Positions 29,020 to 37,694 of a stretch of 64,000 bases of DNA are shown here, in pieces. Each line of letters opens with the position of its first letter. Within the stretch, counting starts at the first letter, position 1. A program made the position numbers and the translations under genes. The notes under the pieces are model-generated. The model made no database searches, had not been told where the DNA came from, and saw nothing but the letters and a program-made list of their open reading frames with translations. This stretch comes from Aureococcus anophagefferens. Taxonomy: Eukaryota; Sar; Pelagophyceae; Pelagomonadales; Pelagomonadaceae. Location of the stretch: contig NW_008705567.1 of assembly GCF_000186865.1 (NCBI RefSeq), forward strand, positions 496,583 through 560,582. The letters are read 5' to 3'.

Positions 29020-30431
29020 ATGGTGCCCCTCGGAGCCGACGACTTCGAGCGAGAAGACATGTCCTCGACGAGATCCCGGCTCGCCGCCGCAGCCGCAGCC
29101 GTCGGCGTCGGCGCCCTGCTCTACGCCCGCGCGCGGAGGCGGCGGTCGAGCGCCGCGGAGGCACTGGAGCCCAAAACCACGGCCGAAGTCGCCCGGCGCG
29201 TCGAGCTGAGCGTGTTGCGCTTGTGCCGCGTCGCGCACCGCGGCGCCCGGGACCACGGCGGCGAGGTGGTTTTGGTGACGAACAACAACTTCGCCCTGGC
29301 GCCGACGATCTTCCGCAACGTGTCGAGCCCCCTCGCGCGCGCGGTCCTGACGTCGAAGCTCTCGCGCGAGCCGTTCTGGCGCGACGCCGTTGCTCAAACT
29401 ATCTTCAAGGCCTTCGCGAAGATCCCCCGCGCGCCGGACTACGCGCCGCCGCTGCTCCAGTTCATGAACGAGGACTGCGACTTCGCCATGGAGCACGCGG
29501 ACGGCAGCTTCATGGACCACTTGCAGTTCTGCTTCGAGTACTCGGCCGCGCACTTCCCGGGCGAGTCGCCGAACGTGCTGCTGCTCCACTCCGTGCTCGG
29601 CGTGGGCACGAACTACTTCCCCTGCGACGCGTCGAAGATCCCCAAGCTCAAGGCCCTGCTCACGGCGCGGGAGTTCACGCAGGTGGAGGCGTTCCCGAGT
29701 TTATTACGCCTAATCGTCCGCGGCGCGTTCCTCCCGGCGCTGGCGGCCTTCGAGGGGCCCCTGGCGTCCGTGGAGCTGCACCGCGTCATCGACAACAAGC
29801 GGCTCGTGCTGTCGGGCGACGATTTGTGGACCGCGCTGAACTACCAGCTCGTGCACCTCAGGGCAGGAAAAGAGTGATTCAAGTTCGCTTCAACATGAGT
29901 GTTCTGCGCGCGCGCGTTCCAGAAAAAGCACCCACGCTTCGAGAGCGCTCCGAGAGATGATCGCTCGTCCCAAAATCAGCCGAAACGAGTGGAAAACGAC
30001 CGAGATAGGAGCCTTTGAAGTTGGGAATTTCGCACCCGTTTCCTGCCCAGGTCCACCTGCTCGACTTCCTGCCCGCGGCGGACTGGCGCGCGGAGATCGA
30101 CAAGGACCTCTTCCTCATGAACTTCGCGGCGCTCCACGCGCTCCTCGTGGCCAAGGGCAAGCTCGTCGCGCGCGTCGACTTCGACCTCGCCCAGGCGCTC
30201 GCCCCGGCGCCGTCGCCGTTCGCGCCGGACCCGAAGCGGTTGAGCCTCGGCGACCTCATCCGCGACTACGTCCCCAGCGCCATCCAGGCCGCCATCGGCA
30301 GGAAGGAGATCGCCAAGTACAGCAAGGCCATCGGCCACGACCTCGCCTTCGCCGTCAAGCCGCCGCGTTCGCGCGACTTCCACGCGGACGGCACCGCCGC
30401 GCGGTCGCCGTCGAAGAAGGCCGCCGCCTAG
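29020..30431 (+). CDS. Membrane-anchored protein of unknown function
   Basis: Two exons give 403 residues from 29020, or 390 from the ATG at 29059, where the sequence SRLAAAAAAVGVGALLYAR forms an N-terminal signal anchor followed by a basic stop-transfer (ARRRR). The rest is a soluble, mostly helical domain: VVLVTNNNFALAPTIFRNV, PPLLQFMNEDCDFAMEHADG, NVLLLHSVLGVGTNYFPCD and LIRDYVPSAIQAAIG. No catalytic motif is recognised. The C-terminus is Lys/Ser-rich. An AT-rich stretch (aaaaatttatt) lies just upstream and may serve as promoter. Splicing joins NYQL to VHLLDFLPA in frame. Confidence 0.6.
29859..30050 (+). mobile_element. Introner, family B (192 bp), antisense
   Basis: Duplication gtgcacct (29851-29858) / gtccacct (30051-30058), one mismatch. 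Intron 29851-30050, GT-AG, phase 0. The only family B copy in this window inserted in antisense orientation. Confidence 0.9.
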
Positions 30432-30476
30432 ATTTTTAACCCCGCGCGAACAAACACGCCGCTTCCAACCTGCCCT

Positions 30477-31307
30477 TTAGCGCCGGTAGACGCGGACGTG
30501 CGCGACCTCGAAGACCGCGTTGTCGAGCGCGTCGTCGGCGACGCCGTGCTTGCCGCCCCAGTTGCCGCCGACGGCGAGGTTGAGCATCACATAAAAGGGC
30601 TCGTCGAAGGGCCACTGGGCCGGCCCCGCGTGCTCGTTGGCGTAGCGGAAGTGGGGCTCCGCGTCGTCGACGCCGATCGCGAGCCCGGCGTCGTCCCACT
30701 CGGCCCAGTAGACGTGGAAGGCGTCGTGGGCGTCGTGTAAAACCACGGAGCCCTTGCGGTCCTTGGCTCTGCAGGTGCGCCAGTTGTAGGCCTCCGTGTG
30801 GACGACGGAGTGGACGACGCCGGCCTCGAAGCCGACGGACTCCATGATATCAATTTCCCCGGACTTGGGCCAGTGGCCGTGGCGGCTCTCGGAAGACATG
30901 CACCAGATCGCCGGCCAGAGGCCGCGCTTCGCCGGGGGCAGCTTCGCCTTGACCTCGACGCGGCACGGCGGCCGGAAGTCGCCGCCCAACTTGTGCCGCG
31001 TGCGGATCCGCGCGGACGTCACCTCGCCGCCGGCCCAGTCCTCGCGCCGCGCCGTGATCTTCAGCGTGCCGCCGCACACGCGCGCGTTCTCCAGCCGCGC
31101 GTCCGTGTACCACTGGCGCTCGTTGTGGCGCCGGTCGTGGACCCAGTTGTTGCAGTTCGTCTGGAAGGACCACTTGCGCTTGTCGGGCAGCCCGTTGTAG
31201 TCAAAATCATCGCTAAAAACAAGCCGCCAGTCTTTTTTTTTCTCGCAGCGGACGGCGGCCGCGGCGGTCGCGAGCGCCGGCGACACGCGGAGGGCCGCGC
31301 GCAGCAT
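30477..31307 (-). CDS. Glycoside hydrolase family 16 (laminarinase-type) enzyme
   Basis: 276 residues with an N-terminal signal peptide (MLRAALRVSPALATAAAA). The catalytic signature of GH16, SGEIDIMESVG, is intact near residue 150 with nucleophile and acid/base Glu. Upstream LKITARREDW and SARIRTRHK, and downstream HDAHDAFHVYWAEWD and PFYVMLNLAVGGNWGG, complete the jelly-roll fold. GH16 members cleave beta-1,3(-1,4)-glucans; in stramenopiles laminarin-type storage or wall glucans are the likely substrate. Secreted or vacuolar. No intron. The upstream 80 bp is AT-rich with a G run, then the PhyH gene in the same direction. Confidence 0.85.
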   Translation of the reverse strand: MLRAALRVSPALATAAAAVRCEKKKDWRLVFSDDFDYNGLPDKRKWSFQTNCNNWVHDRRHNERQWYTDARLENARVCGGTLKITARREDWAGGEVTSARIRTRHKLGGDFRPPCRVEVKAKLPPAKRGLWPAIWCMSSESRHGHWPKSGEIDIMESVGFEAGVVHSVVHTEAYNWRTCRAKDRKGSVVLHDAHDAFHVYWAEWDDAGLAIGVDDAEPHFRYANEHAGPAQWPFDEPFYVMLNLAVGGNWGGKHGVADDALDNAVFEVAHVRVYRR

Positions 31308-31389
31308 ATCGTCACGAAGTTCGTTCGAACGCGCTTCTAACGTGTTAATTGAAGGCTTCTTGTAGTTTTTAAGGGGGGGGATTAAAACC

Positions 31390-32636
31390 TCACAGGTCCG
31401 TGCGGGCGCCGTCGACGGCGGCGCGGACCGCCGCCGGGAGGGACGCGACGTAGCGGTCCACGTGGCGGTTGCGGTGCGTGATGTTCCAGATGTCCATCCA
31501 TGGCCCCGTGACAATAGGGTCGAGGTCGATGGCCGCGGCCTTCGTGTTGAGCCCCGCCTCCTGGACCTCGCTCCGGTCGATGGAGGCCCAGGCGTCCATG
31601 GCCGGCGACCCGGGCGCCACCGTCGCCCCGGGCTCCGCGATGACGAGCGAGTTCTTGAGGCCGTAGAAGAAGTCGAGCTCGTCGCCGCCGGCGCGCTCCG
31701 GCGGCGGCGGCGCGCCCGGCCCGCCGACCTGGTGCCACCGCAGGTCCGCGCTCCAGCGGATGGTGCTGCCCGAATTCTTGATGGAACGATGGACCATCGT
31801 CGGGCCGAAGAAGATCACGTCGCCGGCCCTGGCCGGCACGAGCGTCGCGCGGTCCGCGGCGTCGGGGAGGCCGAGCTGCGCCGCGACGTCCGCGAGCGAG
31901 GTCTCGGTGTACCACGTGTTCCCGAGGCAGCACGTGTGCGTCACGGTCTGGCCCTTTTTGTGCGACCCGCGGATGTACTCCATGCAGCCGTTCGCCGGCG
32001 TCGCGTCGACGAGGGGCACCCAGGCCGTGAAGATCTGCTGGCTCCAGAGGCGCGGCTCCCAGTAGCTGTTGTCCTGGTGCCACGGCACCTCCGTCTCGTC
32101 GTGGGACGGCATCTTCCCGCGCAGGTTCCACGCGGGGTGGATCGCGAGCTTCCCGTCGGCGTCCGCCGGCACGCCGAGCTGCCTCGCGATGGCGACGACA
32201 CCGTTGTGCGTGAAGAGCCGCTGGAACGCGGGCGTCAGCTTGCCGTTCTTCGCGCGGACGCGTCGGGATACGCGTCCTGCATGCGCAGGAGCTTCTCGTC
32301 CCATGGGATCGCCGCCCACGCGTCGATCGTGCCGTTGAGCCTGCCCTCGGCGAGCAGGCTCCGCGCGAACTCGGTTTGCTTCGCGTCCACGTCGCCGCGG
32401 AGCTCCGCGAGCATGGCGCCGTCGAGCACGCCCTCGACCTTGAGGAAGCCGTCGACAAAATATCTTTCCACGTCGCCGGCGGAGAGCGGCCCGGTCCGCG
32501 CGAGGGCCGCGTCGAGGGTCTCCTGCCAAGTTGCGCTGACGTCGTGGAACGGCGACGACGGGCGCTCGAGTAAGTTGCCGGCCACGGCCACGGCGAGGAT
32601 CAGCGCGCGGGCTGCCATCGCGATCGAGGCCATCAT
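31390..32636 (-). CDS. Phytanoyl-CoA dioxygenase (PhyH) family enzyme, frameshifted
   Basis: Start at 32636 (MMASIAMAARALILAVAVAG, signal-like). The Fe(II)/2-oxoglutarate motifs are present in the main frame: VPWHQDNSYWEP (HxD), GCMEYIRGSHKKG, MVHRSIKNSG (distal His) and STIRWSADLRW (2-oxoglutarate Arg). The N-terminal 125 residues are in a different frame from the rest; the switch falls between about 32255 and 32280 (PDASARR versus VRAKNGKLTPAFQRL), consistent with one missing base. Total length is 1247 nt, not divisible by 3. Either a sequencing error or a recent pseudogene; the rest of the gene is clean. A transposon sits 28 bp upstream of the start. Confidence 0.75.
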
Positions 32637-32666
32637 CGCGAGTCTGGTTCTGAATGGGCAGCATTA

Positions 32667-32692
32667 GGGAATCATCACTGCATCTTGGGGCG
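32667..32692 (+). repeat. Left terminal inverted repeat
   Basis: 26 bp, exact inverse of 36779-36804. Preceded by TA. Confidence 0.95.
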
Positions 32693-32725
32693 GTCGGAAA
32701 ACCGCCGCGACTTGGGGCGGCGGCG

Positions 32726-35700
32726 ATGAACACGCGCGGGGCAGCCCGCGAGGGCACCGCGCAGCACAAACGACCGGTCGAGGAGGGCTCCAGGGTCGCT
32801 ACGGATGGCGCGGAAAAGCGGCCGCGAGCGCAGCGCCCGCCCGCGACGGAGCCGAACCCGGACATCGACTTCGCTGCCCTACAGCCGAATCGGGCTCCGG
32901 CCCGTAAGAGCCGCGCGCGGAGCGTCTCTCCAGCGCCGAAGGACCAGCCGAAGATCAAGCGGTCTCGGAGCGCTTCGCCCGTGCCGAACCGCTCGCGGAG
33001 CCCCCCGCGCGGGCCGCGTAAGCCGAAGCTGATCGCGGAGCTCCGGAAGGCCGTCTCGCTGCACGTGTTGGAGAAGAACTACGGCCACCGCGCCGCGGCC
33101 GCGGCCGTGAACATGGTCTGCCCGGCCATCAAGTCCGGCGAGGCCGCGGAGATCTCGAAGCAGGACGTCGAGCGCTACAGCGAGCCCTACAAGCAGATGC
33201 TCGAGAACGACTTGGACCTCGCCGAAGCCCGCGCGGGCCTCTCGAAGGCCCGGGAGCTCATCGTCTCGAAGCCGCACGACGACGACGCCAAAGTAGCGCT
33301 GCGCGTCGCCGAAGGAATCTTCACATCGCAGACCAATTCTGCCCGCCGGAAGATCCAAAACGCCATCGCCGAGATGCAGCTGAAGGCGAACGGCAACAAG
33401 GAGTGGCAGGAGCGCCGGGTCTTCGGCGACGGCGACGAGAAGGTCGTCGCGGCCTTCATCGAGCACATGAGCAAGGCGGGCTTCCCCTTCGGCGTCGAGA
33501 TGGTCAAAGACATGCTCGCGGACATGGCCCAGCAGATGGGCATCGAGGACTTCGTCGCGTCCGAGGGCTTCATGTCCGGCTTCAAGCAGCGCACGGGCAA
33601 CACCTGGGGCGCGCGGAAGGCCAGCGCCGTCGACCCGAAGCGGGCGAAGGCGGCGGACCCGAAGATCGCCGACGAGATGTTCCGGCAAGGGGAGGAGTTC
33701 TACGAGCGGCTCCGCGAGGCGAACCCCGCCCGTTGGCCTTGGGCGACCCTGCGCGACATGCACAAGGAGCGCATCTTTAACTTCGACGAGGCGGGCGACG
33801 ACGCCAACAAGCGGCGCAGCAAGGTCTACGCCTCGAAGGATCTCGAGCGCGGCGGGCTCCATCGCGTGTTTGAGATCACCCTCGGAGATCACGATCCGTT
33901 CCACGTGACCGTCGTGGCGACGATCTGCGCCAACGGCACGCTCTTCCCGCCGCCCATGATCATCCACTCCGCCCCCAACAGCGAGAACCCCGTCCTTACC
34001 CTCGCCGACGGCGAGCACATCTACGAGAAGGACGTCGACGGCACGTACAAGTCGCAGACGGGCATGATCGTCAACGTCTCGAAGAACGGCTCGATGACGA
34101 AGGAGCTCTTCCCGCTGTACGTGGAGCACTTCCTGAACCACGTCAAGGACGACGGGCGCGGCTACTTCCTCTTCTTCGACGGCCACGTGTCGCGCTGGGC
34201 CCCCGGCTGCCTGAAGACGCTCATGGACCGGGGCGTCGCCTGCTTCTGCATCGCGTCGCACTCGTCTATCTGGGCCCAGCCCTGCGACGGCGGCCAGTTC
34301 AAGAAGCAGAAGGGCGTCACGGCGGACATGACGCGCCGTTGGCGGACCGCGAACCAGCACGTGCCGTTCACGCGGGGCGTGTGGAACAAGATCTTCCTCC
34401 TCGTCTACGCGGAGCTCCAGAAGCAGTTCCGGGAACGCCTGCGCGATCAGGGCCACAACGAGATCACGCAGGCCTTCGAGGACTGCGGCCTCTGCCCCTG
34501 GAACCGGCACTGCAAGAACTGGACCGCGGCGTCCGCGTCGTTGGGCACCACGGCGGAGCTCGCCCGCGGCGACATCGACGCCGTCATGGACACGGACCGC
34601 TTCCTGGGCTGCGCGGAGGTCGGCGCCGCGGCGATGGACCTGCGCTTCCCGGCCGTGTCGATCCACGAGCTGACCACGGAGGAGAGCGCCGCGCTCGCCG
34701 AAATCACCCGCCCCGAGGAGAGCCCCGCGGAGGCCGCGGAGCGCTTCGTCACGGACCTGTTCCGCCGCCTGTGCGCCTGCGACGTCGACGGCGAGAAGGG
34801 GTTCGTGCCCGTGGGCCAGGCCGCCGCCGCGGCCTTCAAAGCCTGCGGCTCCCCGCACGAGCAGGCCGTCGTCATCGCCGGTGACGAGGCGCGCGAGCGG
34901 CAGCTACGTCGAGCGCAAGCCCAGCTCGGAGCAGCGGTCCAAGGAGAGGTGGCGGAGCTGAAGCGCCAGAGCAGCGGCAAGGTCGAGCACGCGATCCGCC
35001 GGGAAAAGGACTGGTTGGTCACGCACGCGGAGACGGGCGTCCATCGGCCAGTCTCGGACGCGGAGCTCCAGTCCCAGATCGGCGACCAGTACGACGCCTC
35101 CGCCGTGAAAGCGCTCGCAGCAGCGAGGACCTCTCGCGAGACGACCGCTCGAGCGACGGCGGCGAGGCTCGAGGCCACGAAGGAGAAGAAGGAGGCGACA
35201 CGGCACGCGGAGCGGATCGCCAAGATGGTCGTCGCGGCGCGGTTGGAGGTCCAGAAGAAGCAGCTCCTGGTCCGCAAGGGCTGGTCGGAGGAGGACTTGG
35301 AGGAGGCCTTCGCGTTGTTCCGGAAGACCGAGACCGTCTCGATGATGGGCGCGGTCGCGACGTCGACGTTCAATTCGGAGGCCATCTGCGTCAAGCGACT
35401 GGTCCTGGAGACCATGGCGGCGCCGCTCGGCGAGGCGGCCAGGGTCCGCGAGGCGACCGCGCCCAGGCGTCGCAACTACGCGGCGCCGAACACTTCGCGA
35501 GGACTCGCCGGCGACAAGGCCCTCGAGGCCCAGGACGCCGACCAACGACGGAGGGACGCCGAGGCGGCCAACACGGCGGCGGCCGCCGCCGAGCGCAAGA
35601 AGAAGGCGGACGAGAAGTTCGTGATCGACTGCGAGGAGAAGATCCCGGGCATCGTCGACGCGCTCTCCGGGGAAGGCGCGAAGGAGCCCGGCGACCTCGC

Positions 35701-35938
35701 GGTCGCGAGCCTGATCCTCCTCGTGAAGTGGCTCCAGTCGAAGCAGGAGGAGGAGCCCGCGTACAAGGTCAAGTCGACCTACAGGAAGGACGAGATCGGG
35801 CCGCTTTTGGAGGAGTACGACCGCGTCAATCTCACGAAGACCCGAATCCGAGATCTCGTCCGCGCGTTGAAGCGCGACGCGAAGGCGCGCGCGGACGCGA
35901 AGGCGCGCGCGGACGCGGAAGAAGAAACTAAGACCTAA
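32726..35938 (+). CDS. pogo/Tigger (CENP-B-like DDE) transposase
   Basis: 1,070 residues, no stops or introns. After a basic, Ser/Arg-rich N-terminus (KRSRSASPVPNRSRSPPRG) come helices of a DNA-binding region (ELRKAVSLHVLEKNYGHRAA). The DDE_1 catalytic core shows FNFDEAGDDANKRRSK (first Asp, N-x-D-E-x-G type), VTVVATICANGTLFPPPMI, YFLFFDGHVSRWAP (second Asp) and WAQPCDGGQFKKQKG (third Asp, mimicking QPLDxGxF). The C-terminal 400 residues form long Ala/Glu/Lys coiled coils not usual in pogo proteins. The enzyme would cut at the TA-flanked inverted repeats. Lacks the features of hAT transposases, whose 8-bp duplications would match the introners. Confidence 0.88.
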   Translation: MNTRGAAREGTAQHKRPVEEGSRVATDGAEKRPRAQRPPATEPNPDIDFAALQPNRAPARKSRARSVSPAPKDQPKIKRSRSASPVPNRSRSPPRGPRKPKLIAELRKAVSLHVLEKNYGHRAAAAAVNMVCPAIKSGEAAEISKQDVERYSEPYKQMLENDLDLAEARAGLSKARELIVSKPHDDDAKVALRVAEGIFTSQTNSARRKIQNAIAEMQLKANGNKEWQERRVFGDGDEKVVAAFIEHMSKAGFPFGVEMVKDMLADMAQQMGIEDFVASEGFMSGFKQRTGNTWGARKASAVDPKRAKAADPKIADEMFRQGEEFYERLREANPARWPWATLRDMHKERIFNFDEAGDDANKRRSKVYASKDLERGGLHRVFEITLGDHDPFHVTVVATICANGTLFPPPMIIHSAPNSENPVLTLADGEHIYEKDVDGTYKSQTGMIVNVSKNGSMTKELFPLYVEHFLNHVKDDGRGYFLFFDGHVSRWAPGCLKTLMDRGVACFCIASHSSIWAQPCDGGQFKKQKGVTADMTRRWRTANQHVPFTRGVWNKIFLLVYAELQKQFRERLRDQGHNEITQAFEDCGLCPWNRHCKNWTAASASLGTTAELARGDIDAVMDTDRFLGCAEVGAAAMDLRFPAVSIHELTTEESAALAEITRPEESPAEAAERFVTDLFRRLCACDVDGEKGFVPVGQAAAAAFKACGSPHEQAVVIAGDEARERQLRRAQAQLGAAVQGEVAELKRQSSGKVEHAIRREKDWLVTHAETGVHRPVSDAELQSQIGDQYDASAVKALAAARTSRETTARATAARLEATKEKKEATRHAERIAKMVVAARLEVQKKQLLVRKGWSEEDLEEAFALFRKTETVSMMGAVATSTFNSEAICVKRLVLETMAAPLGEAARVREATAPRRRNYAAPNTSRGLAGDKALEAQDADQRRRDAEAANTAAAAAERKKKADEKFVIDCEEKIPGIVDALSGEGAKEPGDLAVASLILLVKWLQSKQEEEPAYKVKSTYRKDEIGPLLEEYDRVNLTKTRIRDLVRALKRDAKARADAKARADAEEETKT

Positions 35939-36213
35939 GAACCATCGTCGAACTTCGAATGGCATATGTTGCACTGCGTCGTGGTGGCCGATCTGCGACG
36001 CCGCCTCGAAGGAGCCGCCTCGAAGGAGCCGCATCGACGAAGACGCTTCTTACCGGGCCCTCGCGCGTCGGGAAACGGCTGGAGAGCTACAACTTCGGTG
36101 GAAGACCGTGCGGCGATGGCGGCCGCGTCGACCGCGGTGCCGCGGGGCGGCCCGTGCGGGTAGCCGCCCGAGGTGGCCGAGTAGGCCCCGGGCAAGTAGC
36201 AGTAGGCGTTGCT

Positions 36214-36520
36214 CTAGCCGTAGGAGTCCGTGTCGTAGCCGTAGCAGGCCTGGAACGACGCGTAGCGGTAGCTCCAGTACGACTCGAAGTAGAAGCAGTC
36301 GTACAAGTCGGCGCCGGAGCCGCTCGGGAACACCGATTCGCCGGAGCCCTTGATGCGAACCCGTCTGGCCCCCGAGGGCGTAGAGCACGCGTCGTCGACG
36401 TGGAAGGGCGAGAAGACCTCGTGCTCGCCCTGGCAGACATGTCGGGGCAGCCCATGGGCCCCGGCGCCGAACCGGTCGACGCAGCCTACGGCGGCACGTG
36501 CGACCTCGGCGCCTGCAGCG
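36214..36520 (-). pseudogene. Protein-like minus-strand frame inside the transposon
   Basis: Between the transposase stop and the right end, the minus strand reads VCQGEHEVFSPFHVDDACST, RIKGSGESVFPSGSGADLYD and CFYFESYWSYRYASFQACYG, ending at TAG (36214-36216). Tyr/Cys-rich, non-repetitive sequence with no internal stop and no ATG. After the stop the frame stays open with PGAYSATSGGYPHGPP. It looks like an exon or a captured, broken host gene fragment. No family recognised. Confidence 0.35.
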
Positions 36521-36778
36521 AGGCAGCCGGCGTCGACGCCATCATCATGGACGTTGAGGGGAGGTCCTGCGACACGGGCCGACGCGCGACGTGCATCGTA
36601 TTCGCCAACGAGCTGTCCTCGAGGCGCACCGCGAGCTTTTTGGGCTGGATAGCGAGCTCCACAACGAATTTCAGCGCACTCAAAGCGTCGGCGCGGTTCG
36701 ACGTGTTAGGAGTGCACGCAGAGCCCCAGCGGCGACCGCAGGACGCCGCCAAGGGCCGGCGGCCCAAGTTCGGGGGGG

Positions 36779-36804
36779 CGCCCCAAGATGCAGTGATGAT
36801 TCCC
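36779..36804 (-). repeat. Right terminal inverted repeat
   Basis: 26 bp, exact inverse of 32667-32692. Followed by TA and then, 34 bp later, the ATG of the ankyrin gene. Confidence 0.95.
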
Positions 36805-36840
36805 TAACAACAACTTAAACAACGTCGGCAGCATTTGATT

Positions 36841-37683
36841 ATGGATGGACTATACCGCGAGGCGGCGGCGCGCGATTTGGCGGCGGTGCTCGAGGCTTCG
36901 GACGAGGCATCGGACGAGGACGAGGACGCGGACATCGGCGAGGACGCGGTCGGGGTGGCGATGATCGAACCCGTCGTCGAAACGCTCATCGACGCAGCGC
37001 GCGGCGATTCGACGACGGCGCTGCGGAGCTTTTTAGATGCTGGGGCCGACGCGGAAGCGTTCGATAAATATGGCTATAGCGCGCTCCATTACGCAGCGAT
37101 GAACAGATTCTCATGTGCGCCAGGCTTCATCGACCACCTGCTGGCCGCCGGCGCCGACGTTCATGCGAGGAATCGCGCCGGGTATACCGCGCTGCACTGC
37201 GCGATGCTCCGACAGCAGTTCGACGATCTCGAGCTCTGTATCGAGCGACTCGTTCGGGCCGGCGCCCGCGTCGAGGAGCTGACCAACGGCGGGGAGACGG
37301 CCCTCGCCCTCGCGCTCATCGCCGGGCGCGGCGATGTCGCCAAGTGCATGCTCGGCTTCGGCGCCAGGATGACCGCCGAAGATTTGCGACGGCACGCCCG
37401 AGCGCGATGGATTCGAACACAGCGACTCTGGCACACAGAAGAGCAAGCTCTTCTGCTCAGGATCGCCAAATTCGATGCGCGCGTGTCCTCGATCGAGGCC
37501 GCCGGGGGGGTCGCGGAGTACGCGATCGCGCGGCGCCGCGTGCACGCCGGACTCGTCTGCAAGTGCGCGGCCCGGTCCTTCCCGCTCGACGCGGCGGGCC
37601 TCGTCGTGGACTTCCTCTGGCGGCCCGGGGGCGGGCGATTCCTCGACAGGCAGATCCTGCGCAATTTTAGGGAGCCGTGCTAG
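36841..37683 (+). CDS. Ankyrin-repeat protein
   Basis: 280 residues. An acidic N-terminus (EASDEASDEDEDADIGED) precedes three to four ankyrin repeats: LRSFLDAGADAEAFDKYGYS, ALHYAAMNRF, FIDHLLAAGADVHARNRAGY, TALHCAM and ERLVRAGARVEELTNGG. The C-terminal 90 residues are helical and end with a short hydrophobic stretch (AAGLVVDFLWRPGGGRFLDR). Probably a cytosolic protein-binding adaptor. GC is moderate compared with neighbours. The transposon's right end lies 36 bp upstream of the ATG; the stop is 11 bp from the EDRF1 stop. Confidence 0.7.
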   Translation: MDGLYREAAARDLAAVLEASDEASDEDEDADIGEDAVGVAMIEPVVETLIDAARGDSTTALRSFLDAGADAEAFDKYGYSALHYAAMNRFSCAPGFIDHLLAAGADVHARNRAGYTALHCAMLRQQFDDLELCIERLVRAGARVEELTNGGETALALALIAGRGDVAKCMLGFGARMTAEDLRRHARARWIRTQRLWHTEEQALLLRIAKFDARVSSIEAAGGVAEYAIARRRVHAGLVCKCAARSFPLDAAGLVVDFLWRPGGGRFLDRQILRNFREPC

Positions 37684-37694
37684 CAAAGTCCTCC

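Larger units (their letters stand above)
32667..36804 (+). mobile_element. Complete pogo/Tigger-like DNA transposon (4.1 kb)
   Basis: Perfect 26-bp terminal inverted repeats begin GGGAATCATCACTGCATC and are flanked by TA on both sides (32665-32666 and 36805-36806), the target duplication of the Tc1/mariner-pogo superfamily. One long intact transposase gene is inside. Perfect ends and an intact frame suggest a young, potentially autonomous copy. Confidence 0.9.

Noticed and set aside
32667..36804. The pogo-like transposon as source of introner mobility
   Set aside because: Its TA target duplication and terminal repeats differ completely from the introners' 8-bp duplications and ends.
35959..36807. 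Plus-strand frame of 282 codons after the transposase
   Set aside because: Val/Gly/Arg-biased shadow with no domain; it ends in the terminal repeat. The minus-strand frame looks more protein-like.
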